NCBI GenBank assembly: GCA_964351995.1
Contig: CAYGQE010000021.1
Coordinates: forward strand, 1 to 64,000
DNA: 64,000 nucleotides
Source of the DNA: SZUA-35 sp964351995
Lineage (GTDB): Bacteria > Actinomycetota > Acidimicrobiia > Acidimicrobiales > SZUA-35
Direction: 5' to 3'
Positions within the stretch are counted from its first letter, which is position 1, and each line of letters begins with the position of its first letter. The notes beneath the pieces were generated by a model. The model was not told the origin of the DNA and made no database searches. It was given only the letters and a program-made list of their open reading frames with translations. Position numbers and translations under genes: made by a program. Below are positions 51,589 to 60,988 of this stretch, in pieces.

Positions 51589-52365
51589 TCAGTCCTGCAC
51601 GACCGTCGGATCAGGCACGAGTGAGCGGGCGAGCCAGTGGAAGCCGCGATGGCCAACATCGTGAGGGGCCATGCTCTCAGCCGCGATCTTCGCCGCCTCA
51701 TCGCTGATGGGCTTGCCGTTGGGTGCCTTCACATGCACCTCGGCCACGCGTTCAGCGAAGACAAACCAGCCAACGGCCTCCTCCACCGTTTGACCAACGG
51801 TGAGGATTCCGTGATTGCGCAAGATGCAGAGTTTGGTGGCCCCGATGGACTTCGCGATGCGTTCACCACCGGCAACGGTCAGCACCTCGACCTCCTCATC
51901 GTCAAACAGCGACTGGTCGAACACGAAGGACGTCGACTCTTGACTGAGTGCTCGGAAGGGTTCGACGTTGGCGGACCAGGGGGTACCGAAAGCGGTGTGC
52001 GTGTGGGCTGCGCTGACGCAGTCCGGCCGGGCAGCAAGCACCGGCCAATGGATGTTGTAGCCCGCTGTGTTGGGTGCGCCCTTGGGCGATCCGGCGACGC
52101 CTTCGGCCACCTTTCCATCTGGGCCGACCAAGACGAGCGTGCCGACGGTCGCTTCGGTGAAGGGGATGCCGTAGTCGAGCACCCAGAAATGGTCGGTGAA
52201 CTCGGGATCGCGAGCGCTGATGTGGCCATCACCCATTTGTCCCCAGCGATTGGCGCCGAAGATCCGATAGCCAATGGCACAGCTGGTCTTGCGATGGTGG
52301 CGCTCATCCTCGATGGACCGTACGACGTCCATGTCTTCGCCGACTTGTGGGTAGTGACCGGTCAT
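51589..52365 (-). CDS. Class II aldolase/adducin-family protein
   Basis: The 258-residue protein has the zinc-dependent aldolase fold: MGDGHISARDPEFTDHFWV (phosphate loop), SAAHTHTAFGTPWSAN (HxH zinc ligands) and LRNHGILTVGQTVEEAVGWFVFAERVAEVHV (third His and dimer helix). Members cleave or epimerise phosphosugars or dehydrate them; the substrate is not indicated. It is convergent with nothing obvious and lies 40 bases downstream of the Sua5 stop, on the same strand. Confidence 0.9.
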   Translation of the reverse strand: MTGHYPQVGEDMDVVRSIEDERHHRKTSCAIGYRIFGANRWGQMGDGHISARDPEFTDHFWVLDYGIPFTEATVGTLVLVGPDGKVAEGVAGSPKGAPNTAGYNIHWPVLAARPDCVSAAHTHTAFGTPWSANVEPFRALSQESTSFVFDQSLFDDEEVEVLTVAGGERIAKSIGATKLCILRNHGILTVGQTVEEAVGWFVFAERVAEVHVKAPNGKPISDEAAKIAAESMAPHDVGHRGFHWLARSLVPDPTVVQD

Positions 52366-52405
52366 CCAGCCATCGTAGAACGGTGGGACGATCTGGCCCA
52401 GCAGA

Positions 52406-53383
52406 TCAGGCGGCGGCCTTGCGCAAGCGGTCCATCACAGCATCGAGGAGTCCTCCGTGGGTCGGAGGGAGCACGACAATCCGGGCAACTCCAAGAGCAT
52501 CAGCAGCCCGCAGCGCGGTGTAGAGGCCGGAAGCAAACCCTGCTGCTTCGTCGCTGAGTGCAAGAACAACCGCCGGCGTTCCGTCGATGACGAGGTCGCC
52601 GATCGGACCCACCACGGCGACGTCTTCGTCGACCGTCAGCGTCCGCAACGACTCGACGATCTCGACCGACGCCGTCGGTGCATAGTGCGACGCCAGCATT
52701 CCGGCAGCGCGGGACTCGCCCGATCGCCCATCAACGACCAACTCGTCGAGCGCCTCCTCGATCTCTTCGACACTCACCCCACCGGGACGCAGCAGCGTCG
52801 GCGGTCGACCACTGATCAGTTCGAGAATGGTCGATTCAACGCCGACGCGTGCGTCTCCTCCGTCGATCACTGCATCGATCCGTCCGTCGAGATCGTCCAG
52901 CACATGGGCTGCCGTGGTCGGGCTGACGTGACCGAAACGGTTGGCCGAGGGAGCGGCGACACCCCCGCTCCCGATCTTGGCGAAAGCAGCGAGCACGGCC
53001 GTCGCCACGGGGTGATCGGGCACGCGAACCCCGACGGTTCGCCGATCACCGACGACCAACGACGACACTCGGGCGGTCCGAGGAAGGATCAACGTGAGCG
53101 GGCCCGGCCAGAAGCACTCGGCAAGGCACTCAACCCGAGGGTCGGAAACGTCGGCCCACGCGTCGACTCGTTCGAAGGAATCGACGTGGACGATCAACGG
53201 ATGACCGGCGGGGCGTCCCTTGGCGACGAAGATCTCGGCGACGGCTGCATCGTCGGCGGCGTCTGCGGCCAAGCCGTAGACGGTCTCTGTGGGGATCGCG
53301 ACCGTTCCACCGTCACACAGCAGATCTGCCGCTCGAAGCGCTTGATCAGATGTGAGCCGCTCAGTGGAACGAGCGGTACTCAC
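52406..53383 (-). CDS. L-threonylcarbamoyladenylate synthase (Sua5/TsaC family)
   Basis: The 325-residue enzyme makes threonylcarbamoyl-AMP from Thr, bicarbonate and ATP for t6A37 of tRNA. The YrdC domain is visible: GGTVAIPTETVYGLAADA, AKGRPAGHPLIVHV, FWPGPLTLIL, VGVRVPDHPVA and PSANRFGHVSPTTA. The C-terminal ~110 residues are the Sua5 extension. The GTG start overlaps the mnmA stop (GTGA), linking two tRNA-modification genes. Confidence 0.93.
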   Translation of the reverse strand: MSTARSTERLTSDQALRAADLLCDGGTVAIPTETVYGLAADAADDAAVAEIFVAKGRPAGHPLIVHVDSFERVDAWADVSDPRVECLAECFWPGPLTLILPRTARVSSLVVGDRRTVGVRVPDHPVATAVLAAFAKIGSGGVAAPSANRFGHVSPTTAAHVLDDLDGRIDAVIDGGDARVGVESTILELISGRPPTLLRPGGVSVEEIEEALDELVVDGRSGESRAAGMLASHYAPTASVEIVESLRTLTVDEDVAVVGPIGDLVIDGTPAVVLALSDEAAGFASGLYTALRAADALGVARIVVLPPTHGGLLDAVMDRLRKAAA

Positions 53384-54408
53384 GCTGCGGTGCCACCTCC
53401 GACGACGTCATCGCCGACATACATCACGACCGATTGGCCCGCGGCGATCCGACGGTAGGGAGTGGCCCACGTCACGGTTCGACCGTCGAACGTTCCAGCC
53501 TGAGGGTCGCCGTGGGCCGACGTCTGCACGGTGACTGGACCATCCACCGGACCATCGGTCCATTGGAAATCGCGTAGCTCGAGGGTGTCCGTGAGCGTGG
53601 CTTCGAGCGGGCCGACGGTGACCACATCGTTCTCACAATCGATGTCGACCACGAAACGACGCTCGGGACTTCCGCCCAGATCTAGCCCCTTGCGTTGACC
53701 GATCGTCACCAATTGCACGGCTTCGGCCTGGCCGACCTCGGTTCCCTCGGTGTCGACGATCTTGGCCGGGCGCAGCGCAATGCGGTCGCCCAAGAACGCC
53801 TTGCGGCCGCCGGTGGAGTGGATGAAGCAGACGTCTTGGCTGTCTGGCTTGTCGGCAGTGCGCAGCCCGAGTTCGGTGGCGAGTTCTCGCACCTGATCCT
53901 TGGTGATGTCGCCAACGGGAAGGAGCAACCGACGCAGCTGCTCTTGGCCGAGCATGTGCAACACGTAGGACTGATCCTTCGCTGGGTCGGCGCCGCGGGC
54001 GATGCGCCTTGTGCCGTCGGGCAGCTCAGCGATGCGAGCGTGGTGGCCCGTGGCAATGAGGTCGAAACCGAGAACATCGGCACGATCAAGCAACTTGTCG
54101 AACTTGATGTGACGGTTGCATTCGACGCACGGATTCGGGGTCTCCCCCCGGTCCCAAGCCGCGACGTACGGATCGATCACGTGCGTGTCGAAGTCATCGC
54201 CGAAATTGAAGACGTGATGATCGATGTCGAGCTGCTGGGCCACTCGACGGGCATCGTCAACATCAGACACCGAACAACAGCCCGAGTCGCTCTCGCCGCC
54301 CCACAGCTTGAGCGTGACGCCAACGACGTCGTGCCCCTGGTGCTTGAGCAGTGCAGCGGTCACCGACGAATCGACACCGCCGGACATTGCCACCAGAACT
54401 TCAGCCAT
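53380..54408 (-). CDS. mnmA: tRNA 2-thiouridine(34) synthase
   Basis: The 342-residue enzyme adenylates U34 of Lys, Glu and Gln tRNAs and inserts sulfur. The PP-loop is SGGVDSSVTAALL at residue 9, catalytic C94 is in PNPCVECNRH and C194 in QDVCFIHSTG, which forms the persulfide. The start is the ATG at 54408; the frame is open upstream into the cysteine desulfurase. It overlaps the desulfurase end by 8 bases and Sua5/TsaC by 4, so it is one coupled transcript. Confidence 0.96.
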   Translation of the reverse strand: MAEVLVAMSGGVDSSVTAALLKHQGHDVVGVTLKLWGGESDSGCCSVSDVDDARRVAQQLDIDHHVFNFGDDFDTHVIDPYVAAWDRGETPNPCVECNRHIKFDKLLDRADVLGFDLIATGHHARIAELPDGTRRIARGADPAKDQSYVLHMLGQEQLRRLLLPVGDITKDQVRELATELGLRTADKPDSQDVCFIHSTGGRKAFLGDRIALRPAKIVDTEGTEVGQAEAVQLVTIGQRKGLDLGGSPERRFVVDIDCENDVVTVGPLEATLTDTLELRDFQWTDGPVDGPVTVQTSAHGDPQAGTFDGRTVTWATPYRRIAAGQSVVMYVGDDVVGGGTAA

Positions 54409-55594
54409 CTGCGGACTCCTTCTGATTCGTACCCGCTGCGGCGAAACCAGCGTGATCGCGAAGCCGGGCAACCGCCGCAGGCACCGCTTCCAGCGCGGCA
54501 TCGACATCGGCATCGGTGCTGTTGTGTCCGAGCGACAGCCTCAGCGAGCCAGCCGCCAGTTCTCGACCGACGCCCATTGCAGCAAGCACGTGGCTTGGGT
54601 CCTGCGCTCCGCTCGAACACGACGATGCGGCCGAGGCCATGATGTCGTGCTTTTCGAGCAGGAAGAGCAACGCTTCTGACTCGATGCCGTTGAACGCCAG
54701 ATGACACAGATTCACGGTCTTGTTGCTGCGGTCGGCGCCGGCGGGTACGGCCGACTCGAACGTGCCGGGAATGGCGGCGATCAGGCCATCGGCCAGCCGG
54801 TCGCGCAATGCACCGATCCGAACGAGTTCGGCTGGTCGGGAGGCCACCGCCTCGGCTGCTGCGGCGGCCATCGAAACAATGCCGGGGGCATTCTGGGTGC
54901 CGTTGCGGCGCCCCTTCTCCTGTCCACCCCCTCGCTGCATGGGTGCCAGCGTGATCCCGTTGCGAACTCCGAGCACACCGGTGCCCTTCGGGCCGCCGAA
55001 CTTGTGAGCGCTGACCGAGACAAGATCGGCGCACTGGGTTGATGCGGCGACGTCGACCCAGCAGAGCGCCTGCACTGCATCGGTGTGGAGCAAGGCACTG
55101 GGGGCGAGCTCGTCGATGAGCGCACGGATGGGTTCGAGTGGCTGGATCACCCCCGTCTCGTTGTTCACCAACATCACCGACACGAGCGACACCGGCTCGG
55201 TCGCCGTGCGAAGGATCTCGGCGAAGGCATCGAGGTCGATCAGCCCGAGAGCGTCGACGGGGGCGACGACACCACCAAGGTGCTCCACCGGCTCGAGTAC
55301 TGCGTGGTGCTCGATCGCTGAGCAAACAGCGACACCACCCAGAGACCCGACGACACCGTTGACGGCCAGATTGTCAGCTTCGGTACCGCCACTGGTGAAC
55401 ACCACCTCGCCAGGGTCGACACCAATGGCATCCGCCATTGCTTCCCGAGCATCGTCGAGAGCCCGGTTGGCGTTGCGGGCCAAGCGGTGAGCGCCCGACG
55501 GATTGCCGAACTCGGTGGTGACCATGCGCAGCATTGCCTCGACGGCGCACTCGCGCACGGGTGTGCCGGCGGCGTGATCGAGGTAGTGAAGCAT
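54401..55594 (-). CDS. Cysteine desulfurase (NifS/IscS family)
   Basis: The 397-residue PLP enzyme takes sulfur from cysteine. The PLP lysine is K198 in SAHKFGGPKG, H97-98 are in AIEHHAV (cofactor stacking), and the persulfide cysteine is C326 in SSCSSGAQDPSHVL. It is at the head of the operon with mnmA, so its sulfur is mainly destined for thio-tRNA. Some members also supply selenium to SelD, but nothing here shows that. It starts 119 bases from the divergent methyltransferase. Confidence 0.95.
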   Translation of the reverse strand: MLHYLDHAAGTPVRECAVEAMLRMVTTEFGNPSGAHRLARNANRALDDAREAMADAIGVDPGEVVFTSGGTEADNLAVNGVVGSLGGVAVCSAIEHHAVLEPVEHLGGVVAPVDALGLIDLDAFAEILRTATEPVSLVSVMLVNNETGVIQPLEPIRALIDELAPSALLHTDAVQALCWVDVAASTQCADLVSVSAHKFGGPKGTGVLGVRNGITLAPMQRGGGQEKGRRNGTQNAPGIVSMAAAAAEAVASRPAELVRIGALRDRLADGLIAAIPGTFESAVPAGADRSNKTVNLCHLAFNGIESEALLFLLEKHDIMASAASSCSSGAQDPSHVLAAMGVGRELAAGSLRLSLGHNSTDADVDAALEAVPAAVARLRDHAGFAAAGTNQKESADG

Positions 55595-55713
55595 TCGAAA
55601 AGGCTACCGACCCCAGCCGCCGCGCAGACCACGCGCCAACTGGGCATGCATCTGGTCGCCAGGGCGACCAACTGGGTGCCCAGTTGCGGCCAGAGTGGTG
55701 ATAGCAAGGACGG

Positions 55714-56439
55714 GTGCAGGGATTCGGGCCTTCGACCTACGGCGATGGTTTCGCCGACGTCTACAACGACTGGTACGGCACCATCACCGACGCCGATGCA
55801 ACGGCAGCGTTCGTGGCGGCGCGCCGAGCAAACGGGCCAGTGCTCGAACTCGGCGTCGGCAGCGGCCGCCTGGTCCCCGCCCTCGAGGCAGCTGGCTGCA
55901 CGGTGATCGGACTCGATGCCAGCCTCTCGATGCTGACCCAATGCGATCCTGATCTGGCCACGATTCAGGCCGATCTCGCTGCGCTCCCCCTTCGACCGAC
56001 ACCGTTTGCTGGCGCTGCGGTCTGTGCGTTCAACACACTCTTCAATCTGCCAACGGCCGAAGCACAGCTCTCGCTGCTGCAACAAGTGGCGTCGGTGCTG
56101 GTGAGTGGAGGCGCACTCGTCATCGAAGCCATCACCGGAGCGGCGCTGATCGATGGCCCTCCACAATCAGTTGGTGTGTCGAGGATGACCGCCTCAGGTC
56201 TGGTGTTGTCAGCCACCCTCCTCGACACCGAGGAGCAGACCATCCAGGGCCAGCACGTCGAGATCACCGAGGCGGGAGTGAAGATGCGACCATGGCTGTT
56301 GCGCTGGACCACGCCGGAACAGTTGGATCAACTCGCAGTGTTGGCTGGGCTGAACCTTGCGGAACGTTTCGCTGACTGGGATCGATCCGAGTTCACCAGC
56401 GACAGCGACAAACACATCTCGGTCTACCAACGGCCCTAG
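55714..56439 (+). CDS. Class I SAM-dependent methyltransferase
   Basis: The 241-residue protein starts at GTG 55714. Motif I is PVLELGVGSGRLVPALEAAG (residues ~46-65), followed by VIGLDASLSMLTQC and AGAAVCAFNTLFNLP, the order of motifs I to III. The substrate is unknown. It is divergent from the cysteine desulfurase and ends 3 bases before the convergent rhomboid stop. Confidence 0.88.
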   Translation: MQGFGPSTYGDGFADVYNDWYGTITDADATAAFVAARRANGPVLELGVGSGRLVPALEAAGCTVIGLDASLSMLTQCDPDLATIQADLAALPLRPTPFAGAAVCAFNTLFNLPTAEAQLSLLQQVASVLVSGGALVIEAITGAALIDGPPQSVGVSRMTASGLVLSATLLDTEEQTIQGQHVEITEAGVKMRPWLLRWTTPEQLDQLAVLAGLNLAERFADWDRSEFTSDSDKHISVYQRP

Positions 56440-56442
56440 CAA

Positions 56443-57306
56443 TCAGAGAATTGGATCGAGTCCGAGCTGAGCTCCGACAACGGCGAGGGCTGCGATCCCG
56501 ACGACGATCAAGCCGCCGGCCAGCAGCGTTGGCGATGGTCCGCCAGAACCCTGGATCGGCCCAGAGGAGGGGCGGCGATTCTTGTCGAGCGCCGCCATGG
56601 CTGCTCCAACGGCAAACCCGCCAGCAACTCCGCCGAAGTGGCCCCAGAACGAGATGATCGGGACGAACAGCGGCAGCGCCAGGTTGAAGAGCATCACTCG
56701 GAAGAGCGGTGTCTGTGTGATGTTCACTCCCCGAGCCCAAAGGATGCCCGTGAGCCCGCCAGCGAGGCCGAGCACCGCCCCGGAGGCGCCGAGGGTGGCC
56801 TGGTTCCAGTCGAACAACAACACCGCTGCCGATCCGCCGAAGAGTCCTCCGGCGTAGATCAGTGCGGCTCGACCAATACCCACTGCTTTCTGGATTTCGG
56901 GACCGAAGATGAAGAGGGCGTACATGTTGACCGCCAAGTGGATCAATCCTCCGTGGAGGAACCCGGAGGTCACGATGCGCCAATACTCACCATCTTGCAC
57001 GGCTGGACCGAAGAGGAAGCCATCATTGACCACCCATCCGGCTCGCCAGTTCCCCTCACCGGTGACCACCTGGCCCATGTATGCGGCCACACAGAGCCCG
57101 ATGATGGCGTACACCAGCGTCGGCTTCGAGATGAGATCACCGGGACGGAGCACTCGCTGAGCGCCGGACTTCGTGCATTCCGGGCAATGAAAACCGACCG
57201 AGGCCGACGTCATGCACGAGGAACAGATCGCCCGATCGCAACGCTGGCATCCAACGGCGGCCCGACGGTCATCGTGGCGATAGCAAACAGCATTGTCGTC
57301 GACCAT
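56443..57306 (-). CDS. Rhomboid-family intramembrane serine protease with N-terminal zinc-binding domain
   Basis: The 287-residue protein begins with a Cys/His-rich ~45-residue stretch (CYRHDDRRAAVGCQRCDRAI, CSSC, CPEC), resembling a B-box-type zinc fold. Six membrane segments follow, with the rhomboid catalytic Ser S175 in LGASGAVLG, H223 in WGHFGGVAGG, and N127 in HLAVNMYAL (oxyanion hole). Such proteins cleave membrane helices; the substrate is not known. It is convergent with the methyltransferase. Confidence 0.92.
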   Translation of the reverse strand: MVDDNAVCYRHDDRRAAVGCQRCDRAICSSCMTSASVGFHCPECTKSGAQRVLRPGDLISKPTLVYAIIGLCVAAYMGQVVTGEGNWRAGWVVNDGFLFGPAVQDGEYWRIVTSGFLHGGLIHLAVNMYALFIFGPEIQKAVGIGRAALIYAGGLFGGSAAVLLFDWNQATLGASGAVLGLAGGLTGILWARGVNITQTPLFRVMLFNLALPLFVPIISFWGHFGGVAGGFAVGAAMAALDKNRRPSSGPIQGSGGPSPTLLAGGLIVVGIAALAVVGAQLGLDPIL

Positions 57307-57473
57307 CGGGTCACGGTAGCCAGATCACGAGAAAGCAGCCGTAAGCAGCCTTCTTGGGGGATGCATGTGGCTGCAGCCACTGGCACGTGACGGATTTCAC
57401 ACTTCACTCACTTTTTTTCGCTAGCCTCCCGCGGCGGGGTGCGGGGCACCTCACATCCAAAAAGGGAAAACAC

Positions 57474-57830
57474 ATGATTCAAGAATTCAAAGACTTCATC
57501 AACAAGGGTGGCGTTTTCGAGGCGGCTGTCGGACTGATCCTGGCACTTGCCTTTGCACCAGTCGTCCAATCGTTGGTTGACGACATTCTCATGCAGATCA
57601 TTGCGGCCGTGTTCGGTCAGCCTGACTTCAGCAGCCTGACCTTCGGGCTCGGCGACGCCACGATTCGCTACGGCAGCTTCATCACCGTGGTGATCAGCTT
57701 CATCATGATCTCGCTCGTGGTCTTCTTCCTTGTGAAGGCGTACAACGCCAGCACAAACAAAGCTGAAGAAGATTCCGGCCCGTCCGAAATCGATCTCCTC
57801 ACCGAGATCCGTGACGGCCTCAAGCGCTAG
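57474..57830 (+). CDS. mscL: Large-conductance mechanosensitive channel
   Basis: The 118-residue protein starts at MIQEFKDFINKGG (57474), with AAAGGG upstream. It has the S1 helix and TM1 (FEAAVGLILALAFAPVVQSLVDDIL), TM2 (FITVVISFIMISLVVFFLVKAYN) and the C-terminal helix (EIDLLTEIRDGL). The GVFEAAVGLIL TM1 block is close to the canonical MscL gating region. It opens under membrane tension to release solutes in osmotic downshock. A strong terminator follows. Confidence 0.96.
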   Translation: MIQEFKDFINKGGVFEAAVGLILALAFAPVVQSLVDDILMQIIAAVFGQPDFSSLTFGLGDATIRYGSFITVVISFIMISLVVFFLVKAYNASTNKAEEDSGPSEIDLLTEIRDGLKR

Positions 57831-57857
57831 TCGCTTCTGTTTCATCTGAGATCACTG

Positions 57858-57885
57858 CGAACGCCCCGCCTCGGCGGGGCGTTCG
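57858..57885. terminator. Strong hairpin terminator after mscL
   Basis: Thirteen-base arms CGAACGCCCCGCC (57858-57870) and GGCGGGGCGTTCG (57873-57885), with a two-base gap that becomes a small loop. A short T-run (GTTTT) follows 4 bases later. It lies between the convergent mscL and meaB genes and could serve both. Confidence 0.85.
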
Positions 57886-57920
57886 TGCGTTTTGGGCTCG
57901 CTCCGGCACCGACCTTCGAC

Positions 57921-58889
57921 TCAGTCGAGGCCGAGCAACGTGGCAGCGGCTTCCCACGGGTCGAGCCGCCGGGCCAACACCTCGGCGTGAGCCGCCTCGA
58001 ACTCCGGTGTCGCTCGTCTGGCCTGTACCCGGGCATCGATGCGGGCCCGCACGATACGTTCCAGCTCCTCATCGGCCCGATCCATACGGCGCTGTTCGAG
58101 ATCGCCGTTCTGGGTGATGAAGGCCCGATGTTCTTGGATCGCCGCCCACATGGCATCGACTCCCGACGGCAGGTGCGCAACGGTCGAAACAATCGGCGGA
58201 CGCCACCGGCCGTCATGACCGAGACCAGAGAGGTCGAGCATGTGCTCGAGATCGCTCTTGGTGTTCTCGGCGCCATCTCGATCAGACTTGTTGATCACGA
58301 AGATGTCAGCGATCTCCATCAGGCCGGCCTTGTTGGCCTGGACCGCGTCGCCCCAGCCGGGGTTGACCACGACAACCGTGGTGTCAGCGGCGCCAACGAT
58401 CTCGACCTCGACCTGCCCGACACCGACCGTCTCGAGCAACACCCACGGCCGGCCGGCCGCCTCGAGCATCCGCACCGCAGCCGGGGCCGCAAGCGCAAGT
58501 CCACCCAGGTGACCGCGGGTGGCCATCGAGCGGATGAACACCTCAGGATCGAGCGCGTGGTCCTGCATGCGCACTCGATCTCCGAGAATCGCACCGCCGG
58601 TGTACGGCGAAGACGGGTCGATCGCCAGGACCGCTGCCGGCAGGTCATCTGACCTGATCTCGCCAACCAACGCTGAGGTCAGTGTCGACTTGCCGGCACC
58701 CGGGGCGCCGGTGATGCCAACGGTGTAGCCGGCACCAGCATGCGGGAACGCCAGCTTGCCGATCTGCTGTGCGGCTGATCCGCCCCGTTCGATGTGAGAG
58801 AGCAGTCGGGCCAGCGGACGGCGCTCCCCCGCAAGAGCAGCGATGAACAGTTCCTCTATGAGTGCGGCATCGGTCGAACGTGAGCTCAT
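57921..58889 (-). CDS. meaB: Methylmalonyl-CoA mutase-associated GTPase (MeaB/ArgK)
   Basis: 322 residues from ATG 58889 (the frame is open 17 codons upstream). It has the G1 P-loop GITGAPGAGKST and the SIMIBI-type Asp/Gly blocks VLAIDPSSPYTGGAILGDRVRM and VVVNPGWGDAVQANKAGLMEI, with NKSD as the base-specificity motif. MeaB guards methylmalonyl-CoA mutase, which turns propionyl-CoA-derived methylmalonyl-CoA into succinyl-CoA. It is preceded by the NifU-like gene with a 4-base overlap. Confidence 0.95.
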   Translation of the reverse strand: MSSRSTDAALIEELFIAALAGERRPLARLLSHIERGGSAAQQIGKLAFPHAGAGYTVGITGAPGAGKSTLTSALVGEIRSDDLPAAVLAIDPSSPYTGGAILGDRVRMQDHALDPEVFIRSMATRGHLGGLALAAPAAVRMLEAAGRPWVLLETVGVGQVEVEIVGAADTTVVVVNPGWGDAVQANKAGLMEIADIFVINKSDRDGAENTKSDLEHMLDLSGLGHDGRWRPPIVSTVAHLPSGVDAMWAAIQEHRAFITQNGDLEQRRMDRADEELERIVRARIDARVQARRATPEFEAAHAEVLARRLDPWEAAATLLGLD

Positions 58890-59167
58890 CGCGACGCAGC
58901 TGGAGGGCGAAGCGGCGACACGATCGTGCTGCCGATGCAAGCCGGTGCGCCAGCACCGAGCGACGCTCCGGCGAGCTCGGCACCTGTGTGCTCGACTACG
59001 GTCAACGCGTCGATCCGGTCTTGCAAGATGCGCTCGATGCCATCTTTCAACGTGACGGTCTCGACATCGACATGAGGCAAGAAGACGTCGCCATTGTCGG
59101 CCTGGATCGCCGGCCGGATGACCTCGATCACCGTGGCCGCCTTCTTCTCCATCAGGGTTTCGAACAT
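58886..59167 (-). CDS. NifU-like protein lacking the Cys motif
   Basis: 93 residues from ATG 59167, selected because GAGG lies about 9 bases upstream. Residues ~6-30 (MEKKAATVIEVIRPAIQADNGDVFL) and ~37-55 (TLKDGIERILQDRIDALTVV) match both sides of the NifU C-terminal domain. The usual ~20 residues in between, which contain the CxxC that carries an Fe-S cluster, are absent; DVET runs directly into VTLKDGIER. It is followed by an unmatched tail. As it stands it cannot bind a cluster in the known way. It overlaps meaB by 4 bases. Confidence 0.6.
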   Translation of the reverse strand: MFETLMEKKAATVIEVIRPAIQADNGDVFLPHVDVETVTLKDGIERILQDRIDALTVVEHTGAELAGASLGAGAPACIGSTIVSPLRPPAASR

Positions 59168-59279
59168 CTTCACCTCACACAAACAGTGCACACGAACAGT
59201 GCCCACTCAGACGGCGCCGACCAAATACGGCCCCCACCTCGACAACAAGTGAGCACCGTACTGCCCTACGCTCCAGAGG

Positions 59280-59471
59280 ATGAAGCTCGCGGGTACAGCG
59301 TTGGTGGCGCTCGAATCGTTCCCGCTCTTTGCCCACCAGGGCGGCTGGGACGAAATCCTCATCGTCGCCCTCCCACTTCTTCTCATCGGCAGCCTGCTCT
59401 ACATCGCGAACAAGCGAGTTGATGCCAAGCTCGCCGAACGAACGTCAGAAGAAGGCCAGCCTCGTTCGTGA
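59280..59471 (+). CDS. Small single-pass membrane protein
   Basis: 63 residues: MKLAGTALVALESFPLFAHQGG, then a membrane helix EILIVALPLLLIGSLLYIANK, then a charged tail KRVDAKLAERTSEEGQPRS. The stop overlaps the GTG of the MFS gene by 4 bases, suggesting a coupled accessory subunit. No known family. Confidence 0.6.
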   Translation: MKLAGTALVALESFPLFAHQGGWDEILIVALPLLLIGSLLYIANKRVDAKLAERTSEEGQPRS

Positions 59472-60988
59472 AGGCGGCCATCCTCGACCTCACCGTCGAT
59501 CACGAAACAGCTGAAGCCCTCCGCACACCTCGCACCGACCTCCTCGTCGAGCGACTCGATGCCGACGGCGTCTATCGGCAAGAGACCGGCCCGTTCCGGT
59601 CCTACGAGCGCCGCATCTCGTCTGACGCTGCCGATGGCGTCGAGCGGGTCGAAGAGCGAACCGACTTCACACTCGACATTCCCGTCTGGGCGCCGCTGTT
59701 CCACCCACTCATGCGGCGAGCACTCGCCGATCCTGATCGAACGGCACGACCGCGCTGGTGGTGGCCCCGGGAGGTCTTGCCGGCCGTCAGCGCTCGCCTC
59801 CTCGGCGCACTCAGCATCATCTCCATCATTTCCGGCTATCTCGGTGTGCTGATCGGCCAGACCATCACGTTCGCCGCTGAAGAGTTCGGGGCCAACGACG
59901 CAGCCCAAGGCCGAACCCTTGCCGCTATTCGCATCGGTGTGATCATCTCAGTCGTCGCGGTACGCCGAGCAGATCGCATCGGCCGTCGACCACTGCTCAT
60001 TGGTTTCACATCCGCCGCACTCGTCTTCACCCTCCTCGGAGCGACGGCCTCCAGCCTGGTGCAGCTGGGCTTCTACCAAGCCATCAGTCGTGGGTTCACC
60101 ACCGGGTTGCTCACCTTGCTACTGCTCGCCGTCACCGAAGAGGTGCCCGCCGGGGTGCGAGCACTCGGCATCAGCCTCATGACGATGTGCGCTGCACTCG
60201 GCGGCGGCATGGTGCTGTGGGTGCTTCCCGTTGCCGACTCGAGCCCCGGGGCGTGGCGTTGGACCTACATCGCTCCGGTGCTGTTCGTCCCTGCTCTGGT
60301 GTGGGCGGCACGGCGCCTCCCCGAAACGCGGCGCTTCGACATCGCTGATGAAATCCAGGCGCCGGCTCCGGTCGACCGCCGACGATTCGCGCTCATTGCC
60401 TTCTCCGCGTTCGCCTCGGCGCTGTTTCTCTCCCCCGCCTCCCAGCTCCTCAACGAGTACCTCCGAGATGAGCAGGGAATGTCGGCTGGAGCAATCAGCG
60501 TGTTCCGGCTGCTCACCGGGACACCGGCAGGCCTCATCGTTCTCGGCGCTGGCATCGCCGCCGATCGGATCGGCCGCAAACCAGTCGGCGGCATCGGTCT
60601 TGCGCTGGGCGTCGTCTTCAGCGTGATGGTCTTCTTCACGAGCGGCGCGATGCTGTGGCTGGTCGGAGCCATTGGCTTCTGGAGCCTGGCCGGCATGTCA
60701 CCGGCGTTGCGCGGGTACCAAACCGAGTTGTTCCCCACTCGCTCACGAGCCCGAGTAGGAGGCTGGATCGATCTCGTTGCCGTCTCCGGTAGCGCCGTTG
60801 GGCTGCTGACCGTTGGCGAGCTCTCGACCCGCTGGGACTCGCTGGGTCAGGCAATTGCCGTGATGGCCTTCGCTCCGCTGATCGTGGTCGTCTTGGTGTT
60901 CTTGGTGTACCCAGAAACGGCGTCACGCGAACTCGAAGAGTTCAACCCAGATGATCCAGATCCTCAGAGGGCCGCCACCCAGCGCTGA
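59468..60988 (+). CDS. MFS transporter
   Basis: 506 residues with an unusual hydrophilic N-terminus of about 110 residues (LDLTVDHETAEALRTPRTDL ... RWWWPREVLP), then twelve or so membrane segments. The first is SARLLGALSIISIISGYLGVLIGQ, and A-type loops VRRADRIGRRPLLIG and AADRIGRKPVGG are visible. The N-terminal domain may be a cytoplasmic regulatory unit. The substrate is unknown. It is translationally coupled to the small membrane protein upstream. Confidence 0.87.
   Translation: MKAAILDLTVDHETAEALRTPRTDLLVERLDADGVYRQETGPFRSYERRISSDAADGVERVEERTDFTLDIPVWAPLFHPLMRRALADPDRTARPRWWWPREVLPAVSARLLGALSIISIISGYLGVLIGQTITFAAEEFGANDAAQGRTLAAIRIGVIISVVAVRRADRIGRRPLLIGFTSAALVFTLLGATASSLVQLGFYQAISRGFTTGLLTLLLLAVTEEVPAGVRALGISLMTMCAALGGGMVLWVLPVADSSPGAWRWTYIAPVLFVPALVWAARRLPETRRFDIADEIQAPAPVDRRRFALIAFSAFASALFLSPASQLLNEYLRDEQGMSAGAISVFRLLTGTPAGLIVLGAGIAADRIGRKPVGGIGLALGVVFSVMVFFTSGAMLWLVGAIGFWSLAGMSPALRGYQTELFPTRSRARVGGWIDLVAVSGSAVGLLTVGELSTRWDSLGQAIAVMAFAPLIVVVLVFLVYPETASRELEEFNPDDPDPQRAATQR

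Noticed and set aside
54401..55594. Taking the cysteine desulfurase as a SelA-like or selenium-specific enzyme supporting the Sec hypothesis
   Set aside because: Its motifs and its coupling to mnmA fit a general NifS/IscS role; it gives no evidence for selenium use.
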